Origin: Arcuatula senhousia
Lineage: Eukaryota; Mollusca; Bivalvia; Mytilida; Mytilidae
Length of the DNA stretch: 64,000 bases
NCBI GenBank assembly: GCA_963971305.1
Contig: CAXARO010001068.1
Location: 27,383 to 91,382, forward strand
Direction of reading: 5' to 3'
Shown: piece by piece, positions 11,701-22,337 of the stretch
Layout: the number at the start of each line of letters is the position of its first letter
Numbering within the stretch: the first letter of the stretch is position 1
Notes under the pieces: model-generated
Told to the model about the DNA's origin: nothing
Databases searched by the model: none
What the model saw: only the letters and a program-made list of their open reading frames with translations
Program-made: the position numbers and the translations under genes

Positions 11701-14299
11701 ATAAGCGTTTAGAAAAAAAGTGAGGAAAACTGAAAAATAAGTGAATTTTCAAAGTTCAGAGGGCCATAACTCCCATAAAAATTTATGGATCGGCACGAAA
11801 CTCAAACTTGATCTGTAACTCCTCAAGGTAAACTCACATACCAAAACTGGGTTCATTATCTATGAGCGTTTAGAAAAAAAGTGCGGAAAACTGAAATTTT
11901 AGTGAATTTTCAAAGTTCAAAGGGCCATAACTCCCATAAGAAATTGTGGACCGGCACGAAACTCAAACTTGATCTGTAACTCATCAAGGTAAAATTACAT
12001 ACCAAAAATTAGTTCATTATCTATAAGCGTTTAGTGAAAAAGTGCGGAAAACTGGTATTTTAGTGAATTTTCAAAGTTCAAAGGGCCATAACTCCCACAA
12101 AAAATTGTGGACCGGCACGAAACTCAAACTTGATCTGTAACTCATCAAGGTAAACTCACATACCAAAAATCAGTTCATTATCTATAAGCGTTTAGAAAAA
12201 AAGTGCGGAAAACTGAGGCGTGACAGACGGACAGACAGACAGACGGACAGAGCGCAAACCTATAGTCCCCTTCGGCTTTCGCCGGTAGGGGACTAAAAAT
12301 CAAAACAAAACTACAGTGCAGGACACACTAAGGATCAATCATACCAAGTTACATTGAAATCTGTTCAATAGTTTGAGAATTTTTTGTTGTTGAAAAATTG
12401 TTAACAGACGACAACAACAGATGAAGAAGACAGACGCCAAGAGATGGCAATAACTCACATGGACCTAGCTTTGGTCCACGTGAGCTAAAAAGGATGGCAT
12501 TTATTGAAATACCTTAATGTAACAACTACAACCTGGAAAGAGAAAGAATGTGACATCAATTGTACACTCCCGAAGAAGCGATAATGGTAGAAATGTCAAT
12601 ATTTTAGTTGTACTAGAGTAACTGTACGTGGAGTCGTACACTTTTGGTTTATTTCAAAATAAACTTTTACGGGAAAGGATAATACAAATATTTTTATGTG
12701 TAAATGATACTATATCATTAGTATGTTCTTTTACAGGATAAGTCACAATTTTGAGTTGAAAAAATATTATATTAAAATTAAACATCGAAGTCTAATAAAC
12801 ATGATAAATCCGCTTAATTATAAACTTTTCTTGTCTAAAACATCAATTAGGAATTTTTATTTGTTATACAAACAACATATCTTTTAAAAGCTGAATAAAA
12901 CGGTCTGTCTAACACAATTTATGAAATATTTTGGAAATATTTCTTGAAAATAAGCTACAATAATAGTTTTAGTGAATCCCAGCACCCTCCAATAGCATAA
13001 AGAAGGAAAACAAATAAAGCTGAAAACACCTTCTTGTTTTAAGCTAAGAACCTAAATCGCTTGGACATTGCAAAACAATGTTATTTGAATTATTTTCTGC
13101 TAATATTTTCAAAATTTTCAATCGTGATTCAAGTATTTATGCTCAGATTATAAATGTGCTGATTTTTAGATGTGGTAAAAAATGCTGCATAAATGCATTG
13201 TGTATGCATACTGATAAATAAACAGACACAATGTCATCCTTCTTTTATCTGGAAACTAAGCAGTGACAAAATGTCTTTGAAATGATTGTCTTTCATCCCA
13301 TATACGACTTCGTGAAAAATTATTGGAAATTTTGACATTTGCGGTCGAAATTAAAAAAGTTTTAACCTTAAAAAGTGTACGACTCCACGTACAGTCACTC
13401 TATGAGCTGAATTTTCCTACAACGTCCTGTTGAGCACCCTTGTTTTCCTGAACTTTCAGCATCTTTTTAACACTTTTTTTCATTACAAATTTCGAGCATC
13501 ATTATGCACATGAGTGACCAACAAGAAAAGCCAGTTTGTTTTTATTTAAGGAATGACTTTACTAGTTGGTCATTTTACACGGGTATAAAATGGGTAGGGT
13601 CGTTTTTCACTTAATAAAGCGCGAAGCACTTTATATAGAGCGTAAAACGACCCTACCCATTTTATATCCCTATAAAATGACCAACTATTAAAGTCATTCC
13701 TTATAATTTAATTTCGTAAGATTTATATTAACTATCGAATATTCAACAAAAAAAAATCATAGGGACTATTTCGAAAATGCCTTGGCGGATGAAGATGTTA
13801 GTGACGTCACAAGACCAAACCATATTATACAATATAACATGGGTTGGTCCAACCAATCAAATTGAGCGTTACATATCAAATTAAATTATTTTCGAATATA
13901 ATTTGTTTCAATTCATATAATAGCAGAAATATTTATTTTCGCTTGAAAATTATCTAAAGATGCCTAATAACCTCGGGAGCGTCTCAGGTAAAACCTGCCT
14001 CATACTACCTGAAAAACGGGAACATTGATCTCAGATTTCGACACGCTACTTAACGTCTAAGCAGTCTAAATTATAATTAGTCTATTTTTATCAGTTCAAC
14101 CATTTTCCATAATTTTGAGTGAGACTTCAGTAAGTTTTAAGCCTTGAAGGATTTTTTTATGAGTTTTTACCGGACTTTTTGAGGTATTACCTGGGTCAAC
14201 AGCTTCTAAATAAGCTCCTGCTATCTTTTTCTGTACCCTCTGTCGAATATTTTCCATCTTAGCACTGTCTGAGACTAGGAGGCTTTCAGTTTCTGCCAT
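2720..14299 (-). CDS. TMEM128: Transmembrane protein 128 (TMEM128), 4 coding exons
   Basis: Exons on the minus strand are 14299-14191, 5993-5783, 3485-3318 and 2825-2720. All junctions are GT-AG and the joined frame is 594 nt (197 aa plus TAA). The protein has a hydrophilic N-terminus of about 75 residues, rich in Lys and Glu around residues 42-72, then four hydrophobic segments at roughly 77-93, 108-131, 145-165 and 170-193. The third and fourth segments carry the family signature: YPALIP, then LWPVWSIFTP, then LFTFFMG, which matches vertebrate TMEM128 closely. The family is a small four-helix membrane protein of poorly known function. The start is the first in-frame ATG of exon 1; that exon is the least conserved part, so the start is less certain than the rest. 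Intron 1 is 8.2 kb and full of transposon copies. Confidence 0.9.
3540..4090 (+). mobile_element. Pearl/HINE-like non-autonomous element in TMEM128 intron 2
   Basis: About two and a half ~190-bp tandem units (3640-4015) share the phrases GTTAATAGTTTTAGAGTTTTAG and GACATGCTACT. They are followed by a GACAGACGGAC stretch and then a stem-loop (GTCCGCATC / GATGCGGGGC) ending in CCCTAATA. This order (core tandem repeats, GACG microsatellite, terminal hairpin) is that of bivalve pearl/HINE elements. The left end is estimated. Confidence 0.55.
4557..4769. mobile_element. ~213-bp MITE with TACTGTA termini
   Basis: The termini are inverted: TACTGTA at the left and TACAGTA at the right, with AAATATTCGTGGGG just inside the left end and CCCCACGAAAATAAAT inside the right. 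Internal TTCGTGG/CCACGAA blocks recur in both orientations. Related copies lie at 37386-37597 and, partly, 29290-29463. Confidence 0.7.
4955..5735 (+). mobile_element. Bivalve tandem-repeat element, ~147-bp period
   Basis: Four to five ~147-bp units start near 5025, 5172, 5319, 5466 and 5621. Each holds ATATGGTTGCTATGGCACTT, a TTTAACCATTCTTC block and GCATCACTAGGTGCAC. The array starts near ACAAGAATATGTCC and ends with GGACGGACGGACGATCGGAC followed by ATGCCCCTCTACG...AGATGGGAC. The architecture is that of pearl/HINE-type elements. Confidence 0.65.
6034..6369. mobile_element. PIF/Harbinger-type MITE with TAA target duplication
   Basis: The termini GACCCTGTTTA and TAAACAGGGTC are inverted and flanked by TAA at 6031-6033 and 6370-6372. 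The interior has repeated GATCTATCTTTTT/AAAAGATCGATC blocks in both orientations. The 3-bp TWA duplication and GRCCC terminus suit a Harbinger MITE. It begins about 40 bp inside TMEM128 intron 1, upstream of the exon 2 acceptor. Confidence 0.75.
6381..6555. repeat. Hairpin-forming inverted repeat (~175 bp)
   Basis: AGAAATAAACAATGGCCGCC at the left pairs with the right end GGGCGGGCATGGATTATTTCT, and ATTTTAACATGG pairs with CCATGTTAAAAT further in. The loop is GC-rich (GGAGCGCAGCGGAGGG). This is a foldback or MITE-like unit. Confidence 0.7.
6874..10731 (+). mobile_element. Head-to-tail array of one bivalve repeat family
   Basis: Four left ends with the motif ACAAGAGGCTCCCAGGAGCC (or a variant) followed by GCTCACCTG begin near 6874, 7188, 8313 and 9684. 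Between them the same blocks recur (GGCAATAACTCC, AGCCATGGCAGCCATGTTTT, GTGTCAGACAAGTTAATC). Only the last copy has the complete right end: GGACGACAGATGACGGACAGAC, then a stem-loop ACCTGACCCGAA/TTCGGGTCAGGT and GAGCTAAAA at about 10731. Repeated units or truncated copies therefore pile up upstream of one intact terminus. A reverse-strand copy lies at 54931-56064. The unit is non-coding. Confidence 0.7.
10732..12491 (+). mobile_element. Second copy of the same family, split by another element
   Basis: Sequence from 10732 (GGGGCTGTAACCCCTATAAG) resembles the blocks at 7030 and 9520 of the preceding array. It resumes at 12297 after an inserted element and ends with CAGACGCCAAGAGATGGCAA, a stem-loop (GGACCTAGC/GCTTTGGTCC) and GTGAGCTAAAAAG at about 12491. 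Confidence 0.5.
11134..12296 (+). mobile_element. 1.16-kb element: 15-bp inverted ends around ~155-bp tandem repeats
   Basis: The ends TTAGTCCCCTACCGG (11134-11148) and CCGGTAGGGGACTAA (12282-12296) are exact inverted repeats. Inside are about six ~155-bp units, each with AGTTCAAAGGGCCATAACTC, GGCACGAAACTCAAACTTGA and TTCATTATCTATAAGCGTTT. Near the right end is a GACAGACGGACAGA microsatellite and a terminal stem-loop. This is the pearl/HINE-like layout with clear inverted ends. It is inserted in an older repeat copy. Confidence 0.8.
12616..13400. mobile_element. 785-bp TIR element with TA duplication
   Basis: The left end GAGTAACTGTACGTGGAGTC and the right end GACTCCACGTACAGTCACTC are inverted repeats of about 30 bp with one mismatch in these 20, extended by GTACACTTTT/AAAAGTGTAC. 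TA flanks both sides (12614-12615, 13401-13402), as in Tc1/mariner-like MITEs. I found no coding frame. A shorter relative is nested in the MULE at 18254-18543. Confidence 0.75.
13547..13703. repeat. 157-bp hairpin MITE
   Basis: The arms AGGAATGACTTTA and TAAAGTCATTCCT, TAGTTGGTCATTTTA and TAAAATGACCAACTA, and TAGGGTCGTTTT and AAAACGACCCTA are near-perfectly complementary. The loop contains AAGCGCGAAGCACTTTA. The likely target duplication is TA. Confidence 0.75.
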
Positions 14300-15031
14300 T
14301 TCGTGGGATTATAAAATATTTTTAATAAAATCAAAGTTGCGTTTGAAGAAATGTCCTGATTGCATACAAGTTAAAATCTTTGTCAACATCCTGATTTAAA
14401 ATTACTCCACAGATAAAAGTCTATTGCCAGATTTTAATCTCAGCTGAGTTTGAAATAAACGTTTGCATCTTAAAACTTTATTTTTTTCATTTCTATTTGA
14501 TGTTAAAGACCATTATTTACAAATATATAACATTATTTAATAGCTTTTTATTTAATATCTTCATTTTTCACATTAAAACCGCTGATAAGAATTGATTCTT
14601 CTGTGGCACTGTCTGACGGGGACTTTTGTTATTTAGGACGACATTACACCAATCATTCTTCTTTCCAAGGACACACCTCCTCAACTCTAAACTGCATAGT
14701 GTCAGTGAAAACAGGATCATTTTGATTTAGGTCAAATATTAAATTGGTAAGAAATGTTTAAACATGCATGATAATGCAGAGAAAACTATCTGGATAATAT
14801 TAAAGAAAACACCTGTCAGAAATGTTGCATATGCTAAAGTTTTGTTTCCCCTAGCCTTACTGCTAGAAGCTGAGAAAATTAAGATTAGAATCACCATGTT
14901 AAACAGAACAAAGTGGCTAAAATAACAGTGTCGTCGCCGTAAACGTCAAGTAAACTTGTCCATGGAAATAGAAAACATAATTGAATTGATATTGTTGGAT
15001 AGCCGGGTCTTTCAGGAATGGGATGGTATAA
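14300..15031. other. Upstream region of TMEM128 and left flank of the MULE
   Basis: This should include the TMEM128 promoter and 5' UTR. I saw no clear TATA box, CpG island or known motif, and no coding exon. The sideroflexin 5' non-coding exon could lie here or right of the MULE, but I could not place it. Confidence 0.4.
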
Positions 15032-15040
15032 TCTTTTAAC
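15032..15040. repeat. Left 9-bp target-site duplication of the MULE
   Basis: TCTTTTAAC directly abuts the left inverted repeat and occurs exactly again at 26565-26573 directly after the right one. A 9-bp duplication is the hallmark length for Mutator-like elements. Confidence 0.9.
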
Positions 15041-15115
15041 GGGTCCGTCGATTTACCCAAAAACACCAAAAAACACCCAAAGATACCCAAAAACACCCAA
15101 AATCACCCAAAAACA
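15041..15115 (+). repeat. Left terminal inverted repeat of the MULE
   Basis: 75 bp that begin GGGTCCGTCGATTTACCC and are built of ACCCAAAAACACC-like motifs. They match the reverse complement of 26490-26564 at 74 of 75 positions by eye. Confidence 0.9.
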
Positions 15116-15842
15116 ACACAAAAATTTAAAATGTGGAAAAAAAAAGATTTTTATAAAGTATAGACTATCTTAATATTAAATTATATTTATTACTTTTATC
15201 GATAACCGAAATCAACAGTTAAATTATATCAATGCGGACAAAACAACATGATTTTCAAATATTAATATATGTACATTTTTCCAAGAGATTTGTAAAAAAC
15301 TAAACAAAAATTTGAGTAATTACATAAATTAGTTATTACATTTCTAAATATATGTGAATAACTAATAGATGAAAGTCGCATCGAAAATGAAATAAGACGC
15401 ATTGTATACGACATACTAAAAATACATGCTGAGAAAACTTCTGATTAGAAAATTATCAGTACTGTTATGAAAGTATTGTTAATTGAAATCAAGCACGTGA
15501 CGCAAAAATCATATATAACTTTAAAAATTATAAATATGTGGATCTCAGATATACTAATATTATCACTTACAGCAATACATGCTTAAACTGTTAAACATGA
15601 TTCTTTTATACTTTTCAGAGTAGAAACCTGCACGCGAAGAAATATGCAATATATCTAGATTCGTGCGAGATTTTAATCGTAAAATGCTGAAAAAAAATAG
15701 ATCAGTTTACTTTAGTATACATATACAATGCAACACTTGGCTTGAGAGTTTCCGATGAGTCTTTAATACGAAGAAACGTACGTAAGGCATAGTTATAAGT
15801 CGATTCCCTAAAATTTAGTAGTTTTGTTTTTGTAAAATGATT

Positions 15843-15900
15843 GTCTTTTTACCACAGAATACCACAGAACGCCACAGAATACCACAGAACACCACAAAAC
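15843..15900. repeat. Inner inverted repeat, left copy (ACCACAGAAT motifs)
   Basis: GTCTTTTTACCACAGAA followed by four ACCACAGAAY-type motifs. The inverse lies at 23593-23692 and ends GGTAAAAAGAC. It could be subterminal repeats of the MULE or the ends of a second, nested MULE. No matching 9-bp duplication is visible, so its status is open. Confidence 0.6.
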
Positions 15901-16156
15901 TGTTTAAAATACAATTTTCTTGGATAAAACTATAAAGGAATATCATAATATGCATTAGTGAGGGGGTTAGTAATAATAATTTATCATAACTTACGCGGTT
16001 GGAATTTTTGCGGTACCACAGAACACCCCTTAAATTCATAAGGAAAGTTAAATTGTAAACTTTTTCATAAATAAAACACCTTTTTTATAAATGATTGTAC
16101 CAGGAAACTAAAATAAAAGTAACAACTGTAAGCCTAACTTTACGGTCATAATTTTA

Positions 16157-16186
16157 CTGTTCTGTTCTGTTCTGTTCTGTTCAGGT
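16157..16186. repeat. (TTCTG)n microsatellite
   Basis: Five tandem copies of a TTCTG/TGTTC pentamer, ending TTCAGGTATG, inside the MULE. From here to 17569 I see no coding frame or clear element end. Confidence 0.6.
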
Positions 16187-17569
16187 ATGTTCCTCCTTTT
16201 AGTAGGAGCACTCCATATATGCTGGATCACAGTTTTAAAATATTACATGTCTCGCACATTAGTAATTTCGTACGGTTTAAAAGATTCTCTGACATCGGAT
16301 TAAAAGTTTGTATATTTCACATAAAAGCTAAAAGTTCGTTGATATTAAAACGCACTAGTACATTATGTATTTATAAAATAGTTCACATAGGTTACGGTAA
16401 AAGTTACAGGTAATAGCAGTTACACACGGTTATAAATAAAAAAATGTATATTTCGCACAAATACGTATATTTCCCATCATATATATTAAAACATAAAAAG
16501 GTCATTCTAGCATACATAGAATTCCGTTTCATTGGTAGTTAAAAGAATATTTCACATCAGTCTTAATAGTACTTCTCGTATGTTCTATGTCATATAATAC
16601 ATACTAATTCAAAGTGTTTTATATCGGTCTTGTCCTAGAAAAAAACTGGAAAAAAATATATACATGTACTAGTATCACATTTTTAAAGTCCTTACCATAT
16701 CGTACAAGATCTTTTTTTTTTGGATGAAAAACATAAAAAAATACTATAAATTAACTGGAACGTATATAGAGTTCCTGAAATGAATAAACTGCATTCATAA
16801 AAGGTTTTCATCGGAGATTGTACAAACAAAGGTTTCTTTAATATTTTTTGGGGGGATTTGGTTTACGTTTATTAAATTCTATTTTTTTCCCTTCAAATTA
16901 ATCAATGAAGGAAAATCTGTCACCCCTCAAGAACATCGTACTTGTTATTTGTCAAGTTTCCAGTCCGTTACGTTTGTTTATTCTGTTGATGTCATTTGAA
17001 GACCGTTAGTTGGAATTTGATTGTAAGTGACAAATATCAGTACCTTTGATTAGGTAGCAAGGTAGAATACAGTCGTTAATTTGTGTAATGCAGCGTTGTT
17101 TTAAACATTTAGAACAATAAAATTACATCCGTAGTGTTATTTACGATGAAGCCATGTAAAATTATTTAAGATACAGCTTTTCTGGTCTACATTCCATTAT
17201 TCTTTTTGAATACTACTGATAACGTCGCAAATATGTTTCGTCCTTGGACTTCGCCAAACTTCAAGTTTAACTACCATCAGACACTCAACAACCTAGCAAA
17301 GGTATAACATTTCCTTTATTATCTTCCTTTTTAAATATATATCTTACATAAGTACATGTATATATTAATTTCAATTTTATTTTAAAGTTCTTAAATACCT
17401 TTTTTCACTGCTTTTTGTTTAATTTTTATTACCCAATTTAAACATACTTTTTTAAAAATATTTTCTTAAAACCTTACGAAAAGGGTACGACGTAACGCAC
17501 CGATTTGAAAATTTAGATAAGATAAGCTTGCCAAGCACCCAATTGAAAAATTCATTTTGATCCATTTAA

Positions 17570-18217
17570 AGACATAGAACCTATCAATTTCGCATTTTTT
17601 TACATTGAATAAAAAGTACATATATTAAAAATATACTAACTAAAACTTACCTTTACCAACATAAAAACTCAATATTCTGCAGTGTTCTATAAAATAATCT
17701 TATTTTAATTATTCGCTTTGATTAAGTATTGTCCAGCATAAATATTTACATTTGGTAAACTGGGTCCTGTTAAACTGAGAAACGAAATGTAACCAAACGA
17801 GGCGAAGAGAAAACGAAATCGGTAAATTGAGAAAGACGTCTGGTGTCAGCTAAAATCATTCAATTTTCCTTTTTACCAGTTTTGCTTGATTTCGTTTCCT
17901 TTCTAAATACAGATTTCGGTTGCTAATTTTACTGATTACGTTTCCTTCTTTACAGATATCGTTTTTGTGCAGCTCCGTTTCGTTTGGTTACTTTTTGTTT
18001 CTCAGTTTACCAGTACCCGCAAGTGTTTACATTCTATAATTAGTTTGTCCTCTTTTTTGACACTGCGTTTTTTTGTCAGTTTTCCGTCGAAAAGAATACT
18101 TTCTGGCAGGTTTTTTTGAAAATTTAACAGTTTCTTCAAAGGTTTAACAATGTATTCTTCAAATAGTGTGAATTTTAGTATTTTTTAAAAATTGCCAAAA
18201 TGATAGGTTCTATGTCT
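17570..18217. mobile_element. TTAA-flanked MITE nested in the MULE
   Basis: The inverted termini AGACATAGAACCTATCA and TGATAGGTTCTATGTCT are exact and flanked by TTAA at 17566-17569 and 18218-18221. TTAA target sites are typical of piggyBac and Kolobok MITEs. A further inverted-repeat element occupies 17770-18010. Confidence 0.75.
17770..18010. mobile_element. 241-bp MITE nested inside the TTAA MITE
   Basis: TAAACTGAGAAACGAAATGT at the left and TTTTTGTTTCTCAGTTTA at the right are inverted and imperfect, extended by AACCAAACGA/TCGTTTGGTT. No coding frame. Confidence 0.65.
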
Positions 18218-18253
18218 TTAAAGTAAAGAAAAATGGCAAATATAGACATGTTA

Positions 18254-18543
18254 GGGTATAACCGTACGTGTCGTACACTATTGTTTTATTTCGAAAGAAA
18301 TTTATATGGGAGATGATAATACATATATTTTATTAAGTATAAGCTGAGAATTATAATTGTTTCGGGTATAAGACGCATTTTTTAATTAAAGTACTTTTAT
18401 TTTGAAATAGAAAATTGAGGTCTTACTAATTTTGTCTAAATTTGTCCCTACGAATCACTCATTTTTAAAGTGGCATTCCAAAAAGAAAAAAAAATTACAT
18501 GTTAATTATAGAAAGCATTTACGACTCCATATACAGTAACTCT
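18254..18543. mobile_element. Second, shorter copy of the 12616-13400 TIR family
   Basis: The left end has ACCGTACGTGTCGTACAC followed by TTGTTTTATTTCGAAA, and the right end has TTTACGACTCCATATACAGT. Both resemble the ends at 12616 and 13400. It is about 290 bp, diverged and internally deleted. Confidence 0.6.
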
Positions 18544-20472
18544 TTTCATGTATAATTGCCTCGAACTTTGTTGTTTTTTAACGCCGTTTTTAATACACCA
18601 TTTGAAAAAAAAGTTGACGGGGGTGTAAAAATTAGCCCTATCTTAACAGCGAAATTTCCATGCAAGTGTTGTTGTTTTTTCTCATTTAAATCATTTTTAT
18701 TTATATTTAAATATTATCTTTTTTGTAATCGTATTTAGCTCAAATTATCCATATCCATGTAAGAAACGCCAATAGTTTTACGTAAATATACTTTAAAACG
18801 ATTTGTATCAAAATTAAAATTTATGATAAAAGAAAATGTAAGAATTTTAGTCGTCAAAAGTAACATATTTTTTTCTTTGCGATTAGTAGCTTTTTCTTGA
18901 AATATTCAAAGTCTTAATTGCAACAAGTAATTATCGATAATTGGTTGAAAAGAAATACATGGCTGTGAAACCAGACGGACTTCTTCACCAAGTGTAAGTA
19001 ATAACGAGTCCAGATATGCACGTAGTCCACAGCACATCCCGAGTGACAAGGAAGATGCTAACATCACAGACCTGACCAGATCCTCCCCAACTGTTGAAAC
19101 CGAGATCCAATCTACAGGTAGTTCATCAGCTTTACAGCATACCCCGAGTGTAGCCGATGTGTCCACGATTCTGAGTGACCAAGACAATTCAAACATCAAA
19201 GACGACGCTTTTCCAACACCAGCAAATGTAAACGTACTTACAGGAGGAAAGTTTATGTCAGCTATAAACGCATGGAACGCCATTACAGATAAATCTCGCG
19301 TTTTTGAGGATGCACCACCGGGAAATAAGTCGAACGTCTGGCTCTTGGTTAATAACGAAGACAACATCCGACGACGAGAACAGAAAAAGAACAGTAAATA
19401 CTACGACGATTGTGGAGTTTGGGAGTCGTCAAAAGGAAAAGTTTACCATCAAGACTATCTTGCATCTGAGAACTTTCGTGTTGTTTTTCGAAAGAATGAC
19501 CAGATTTGCAACAAAGTTAGACAGAGTGGAAAGACTATTTATTGCCCGATTGAACCCCAGCCCGACTTATCAGCAGTTGTCACAATGCATAGATACCAGA
19601 CCTTTCTGAAAGCCGACAACAGTTTCAAAAAACATGTTACGTGGTTTACATCAAGTTTTGATCCAACCCTTTGTAACACAGCGTTATATGAGTACTCGGG
19701 AACATTCCCAGTTCCAGGACAAGAAGACCATTTTGTAAGAACACACCCGAAGACCATGACAACTATTAAGAAGGACGCAACATCTAAACCGCCGAAACAG
19801 ATTTTTATAGACTTAAACAGAGATAACTCTTTACTTGCCCCAAAAGACACTAAACAGAAATGCAAAATATAGATCACGCCAAAAGGAAAAACCCATGCAC
19901 TCTCAAAACGTTGCCGACGAACTGTTACAAGTACTTGCAATGATGAACACTCATCCCTTTGTGCAGCAGGTTATCCACAAGAAAGATCAAGTTCCTGCCA
20001 TAATTTGTTACACCAATGAACAGATTGCGGACCTGAAACAGTTTTTAATGATTTAAACAGACTTGCCCCTTGGTGTAGACCGAACTTTTAACTTGGGGTC
20101 ATTCTTTGTTACATCAATCGTGTACAAAAACCAAAGAGTCACCAGGAAAGAAACAAAAGACAATCCAATTTTTGCCGGGCCGATGCTTCTGCACAAAGAT
20201 GCCTCTTATGAAACTTACAGGGCTTTCTTCTCGCATATCTGCTCGGAACTAGAACAACACAGTATAGACAATGTTGAGCTGAGACTTCATGAAAACATAG
20301 AATTTGGTAGTGACGACGAAAGAGCTCTTACAAAAGCCATAGAGAATTCTTTCCCAAATGCAAACAGACGCCTATGTACCAAGCACCTTAAAGACAATGT
20401 AAAACATAACTTGCAGAACCGTGTTGGAGTTAAATAAAATGAAAGAAACCAGAAATGACAGCCATTTTTGAC

Positions 20473-22337
20473 CCTTCCCTCAGATTTCCATCAGAATTCC
20501 GTCAATTTTCCATCACTAAATTCTATCAATTTCCATCAGGTTGATGGAACTTGATGGAGTATTGGCACTGTTTTTCCATCAAAAATTTTGTTTGACGGAA
20601 ACTGATGGAAAAAAGTAGCGGAAAATATTGATGGAAATTTGATGGAAAATTGATGGAAATTGATAGAAAGTTGACGGAATCTTGATGGAAACTTGATGGA
20701 ATCTTGATGGAATCTTGACGGAATCTTGATGGAAAATTGACGGAATCTTGATGGAAAGTTGACGGAATCTTGATGGAAAGTTGATGGAATCTCACTGGAA
20801 AGTTAGCGTTTTTCTCTGATAGAAAAGAATGGAAACTTGATAGAAATATTTCCATCCGACCAATCATGCCTGAAAAAGTAGGCCAATAGCCTTGACCTAG
20901 GATGTCACTTGTGTACCTAAAATTTGAAAATTTAAATTAAATTAATCATGTATTGTAATTTTTCTGTGAAAAAGAAGTGTAAATGAACATTGTTTTCATT
21001 TTTTTATGTTTGGAAACAGCTGCAGACAATTTGCTATTAAAGAAAGCAGAATACATGTAAATTCTGCAAAATATCGTACCTCAACTTACACAAAGAAGTT
21101 AGGCATTTATTACAGAGCTTATGTTGACTTAAGTGTATTGTTATGGGCATTGTCATTTACAACTTAATCTACCCTTCTAGGTATTGCATGAGTGTGTCTA
21201 TACTTTGGAAAGAAAATATTATTACCTGCCATGTATTAAGAAATGGGGAAAAGGGGGGAACATGGAATAACTACATACACTTTTAATAAATGATTTTCTA
21301 TATAACGATAAAAATCTAAAACTGCAATTGAATAAACCTACTCCCTTTTTATGTGTTTGCTGTGCTAGACAATTTGATGTATTTCTGAATCTTAACAGGA
21401 AATAATTCATCAAAATGGCAAAATTTTAACTTCTGAAGTTAAAATTGTGGGTGGTAAAGGGTTTTTTTCGTGCATCGTGTTGAGCAATTTTAATTTCCCG
21501 TTCAGCCGTGCATGGGGGTTCATCGTGCATCGTGTTTCTCTATTTCATTTTTCGTTCATCGTGATTATCATTTTTTTATTGGCCGTTCATCGTGATTGTC
21601 ATTTTTTATTGGCCGTTCATCCGTGCACGTACCCCCCCTTTACCACCCCCAAAATTGTGTAAGTAATTCAACAACTGAAATACATGCATGCACTATAGAT
21701 GAATAAAATTTGTGTACTTACAGTATCTTCATCTTGTAAAATTTATCTCATTGAACACAACAGACACCATGTTATCTTCTGCTAGCAAAATCATGACTAA
21801 AAAACTGATGATGTAATAGATGACATCATCAAGTGCACTTAGGTCAAACTTTCCATCAAGATTCCGTCAATAGTTCAGCAGGTGCAAGTTTTTCCGGCAC
21901 AGTACTATAACATTACTGATTTTTTCCATCAAGTTTTTCTATCAATTTCCGTCATGATCTTTATTTCTATCAATTTTCCGCCAATTTTCTATTGAAATAT
22001 AATTTCCGTCAATTTTCTATCAATTTTCCGGCAACTTTCCATCAAAAGATGAATTTTCCATCAATTTTCTGTCAGCTTTCCATTGGAAGACAATTTTCCA
22101 TCAGTTTTCTATCAACATTTCCGTCAGCGGGTTATTTTTTTGATGGAAATAGTTGAATTTTTTCCATCAAGCATGTGTTGACGGATTTTTTTCCATTGGT
22201 TTTAACTTTTCTATCAACTTCCATCAGTATTCTATCAAAAAGTCTAATTCTTGACGGAAATCCATCAATTTCCATCAAATTCTATCAGAAAATTGACGGA
22301 AATGATAGAAACTGATGGAATTCTGAGGGAAGGGGGG
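20473..22337. mobile_element. 1.9-kb foldback-type element that split the transposase
   Basis: Long degenerate inverted ends (about 20473-20870 and 21850-22337) are built from repeats such as TTGATGGAATCTTGACGGAA and its complement. The outer ends are CCTTCCCTCAG and CTGAGGGAAGG. GAC occurs at both junctions (20470-20472 and 22338-22340). Joining across one GAC restores a transposase frame reading AIF-DEGLVSAD, so this is an insertion, not an intron. A ~220-bp MITE sits inside. Confidence 0.75.
21440..21658. mobile_element. Small MITE with GGGTGGTAAAGGG ends
   Basis: GGGTGGTAAAGGG near 21449 is inverted as CCCTTTACCACCC near 21636. Internal CCGTTCATCGTG repeats are present. It is nested in the 20473-22337 element. 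Ends are approximate. Confidence 0.55.

Noticed and set aside
11134..12296. CRISPR-like array because of regular repeats.
   Set aside because: Units of ~155 bp without unique spacers in a eukaryotic transposon; this is a core tandem repeat.
15815..16039. 74-aa minus-strand frame.
   Set aside because: Arises from the ACCACAGAAT motif repeat.
17233..17301. A 69-nt plus-strand frame starting MFRPWTSPNF and ending in a donor (AAAG|GTATAA), in phase with the sideroflexin exon at 28917.
   Set aside because: It lies inside the MULE and would add 24 residues absent from sideroflexins, so it is not taken as the first coding exon. It may be part of the MULE's own gene.
18906..19367. 153-aa minus-strand open frame.
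   Set aside because: Antisense shadow of the MULE transposase.
19539..19940. 133-aa minus-strand open frame.
   Set aside because: Antisense shadow of the transposase.
20526..20867. 113-aa frame rich in FHQDSVNFPS repeats.
   Set aside because: Produced by the GATGGAA tandem motifs of the inserted element.
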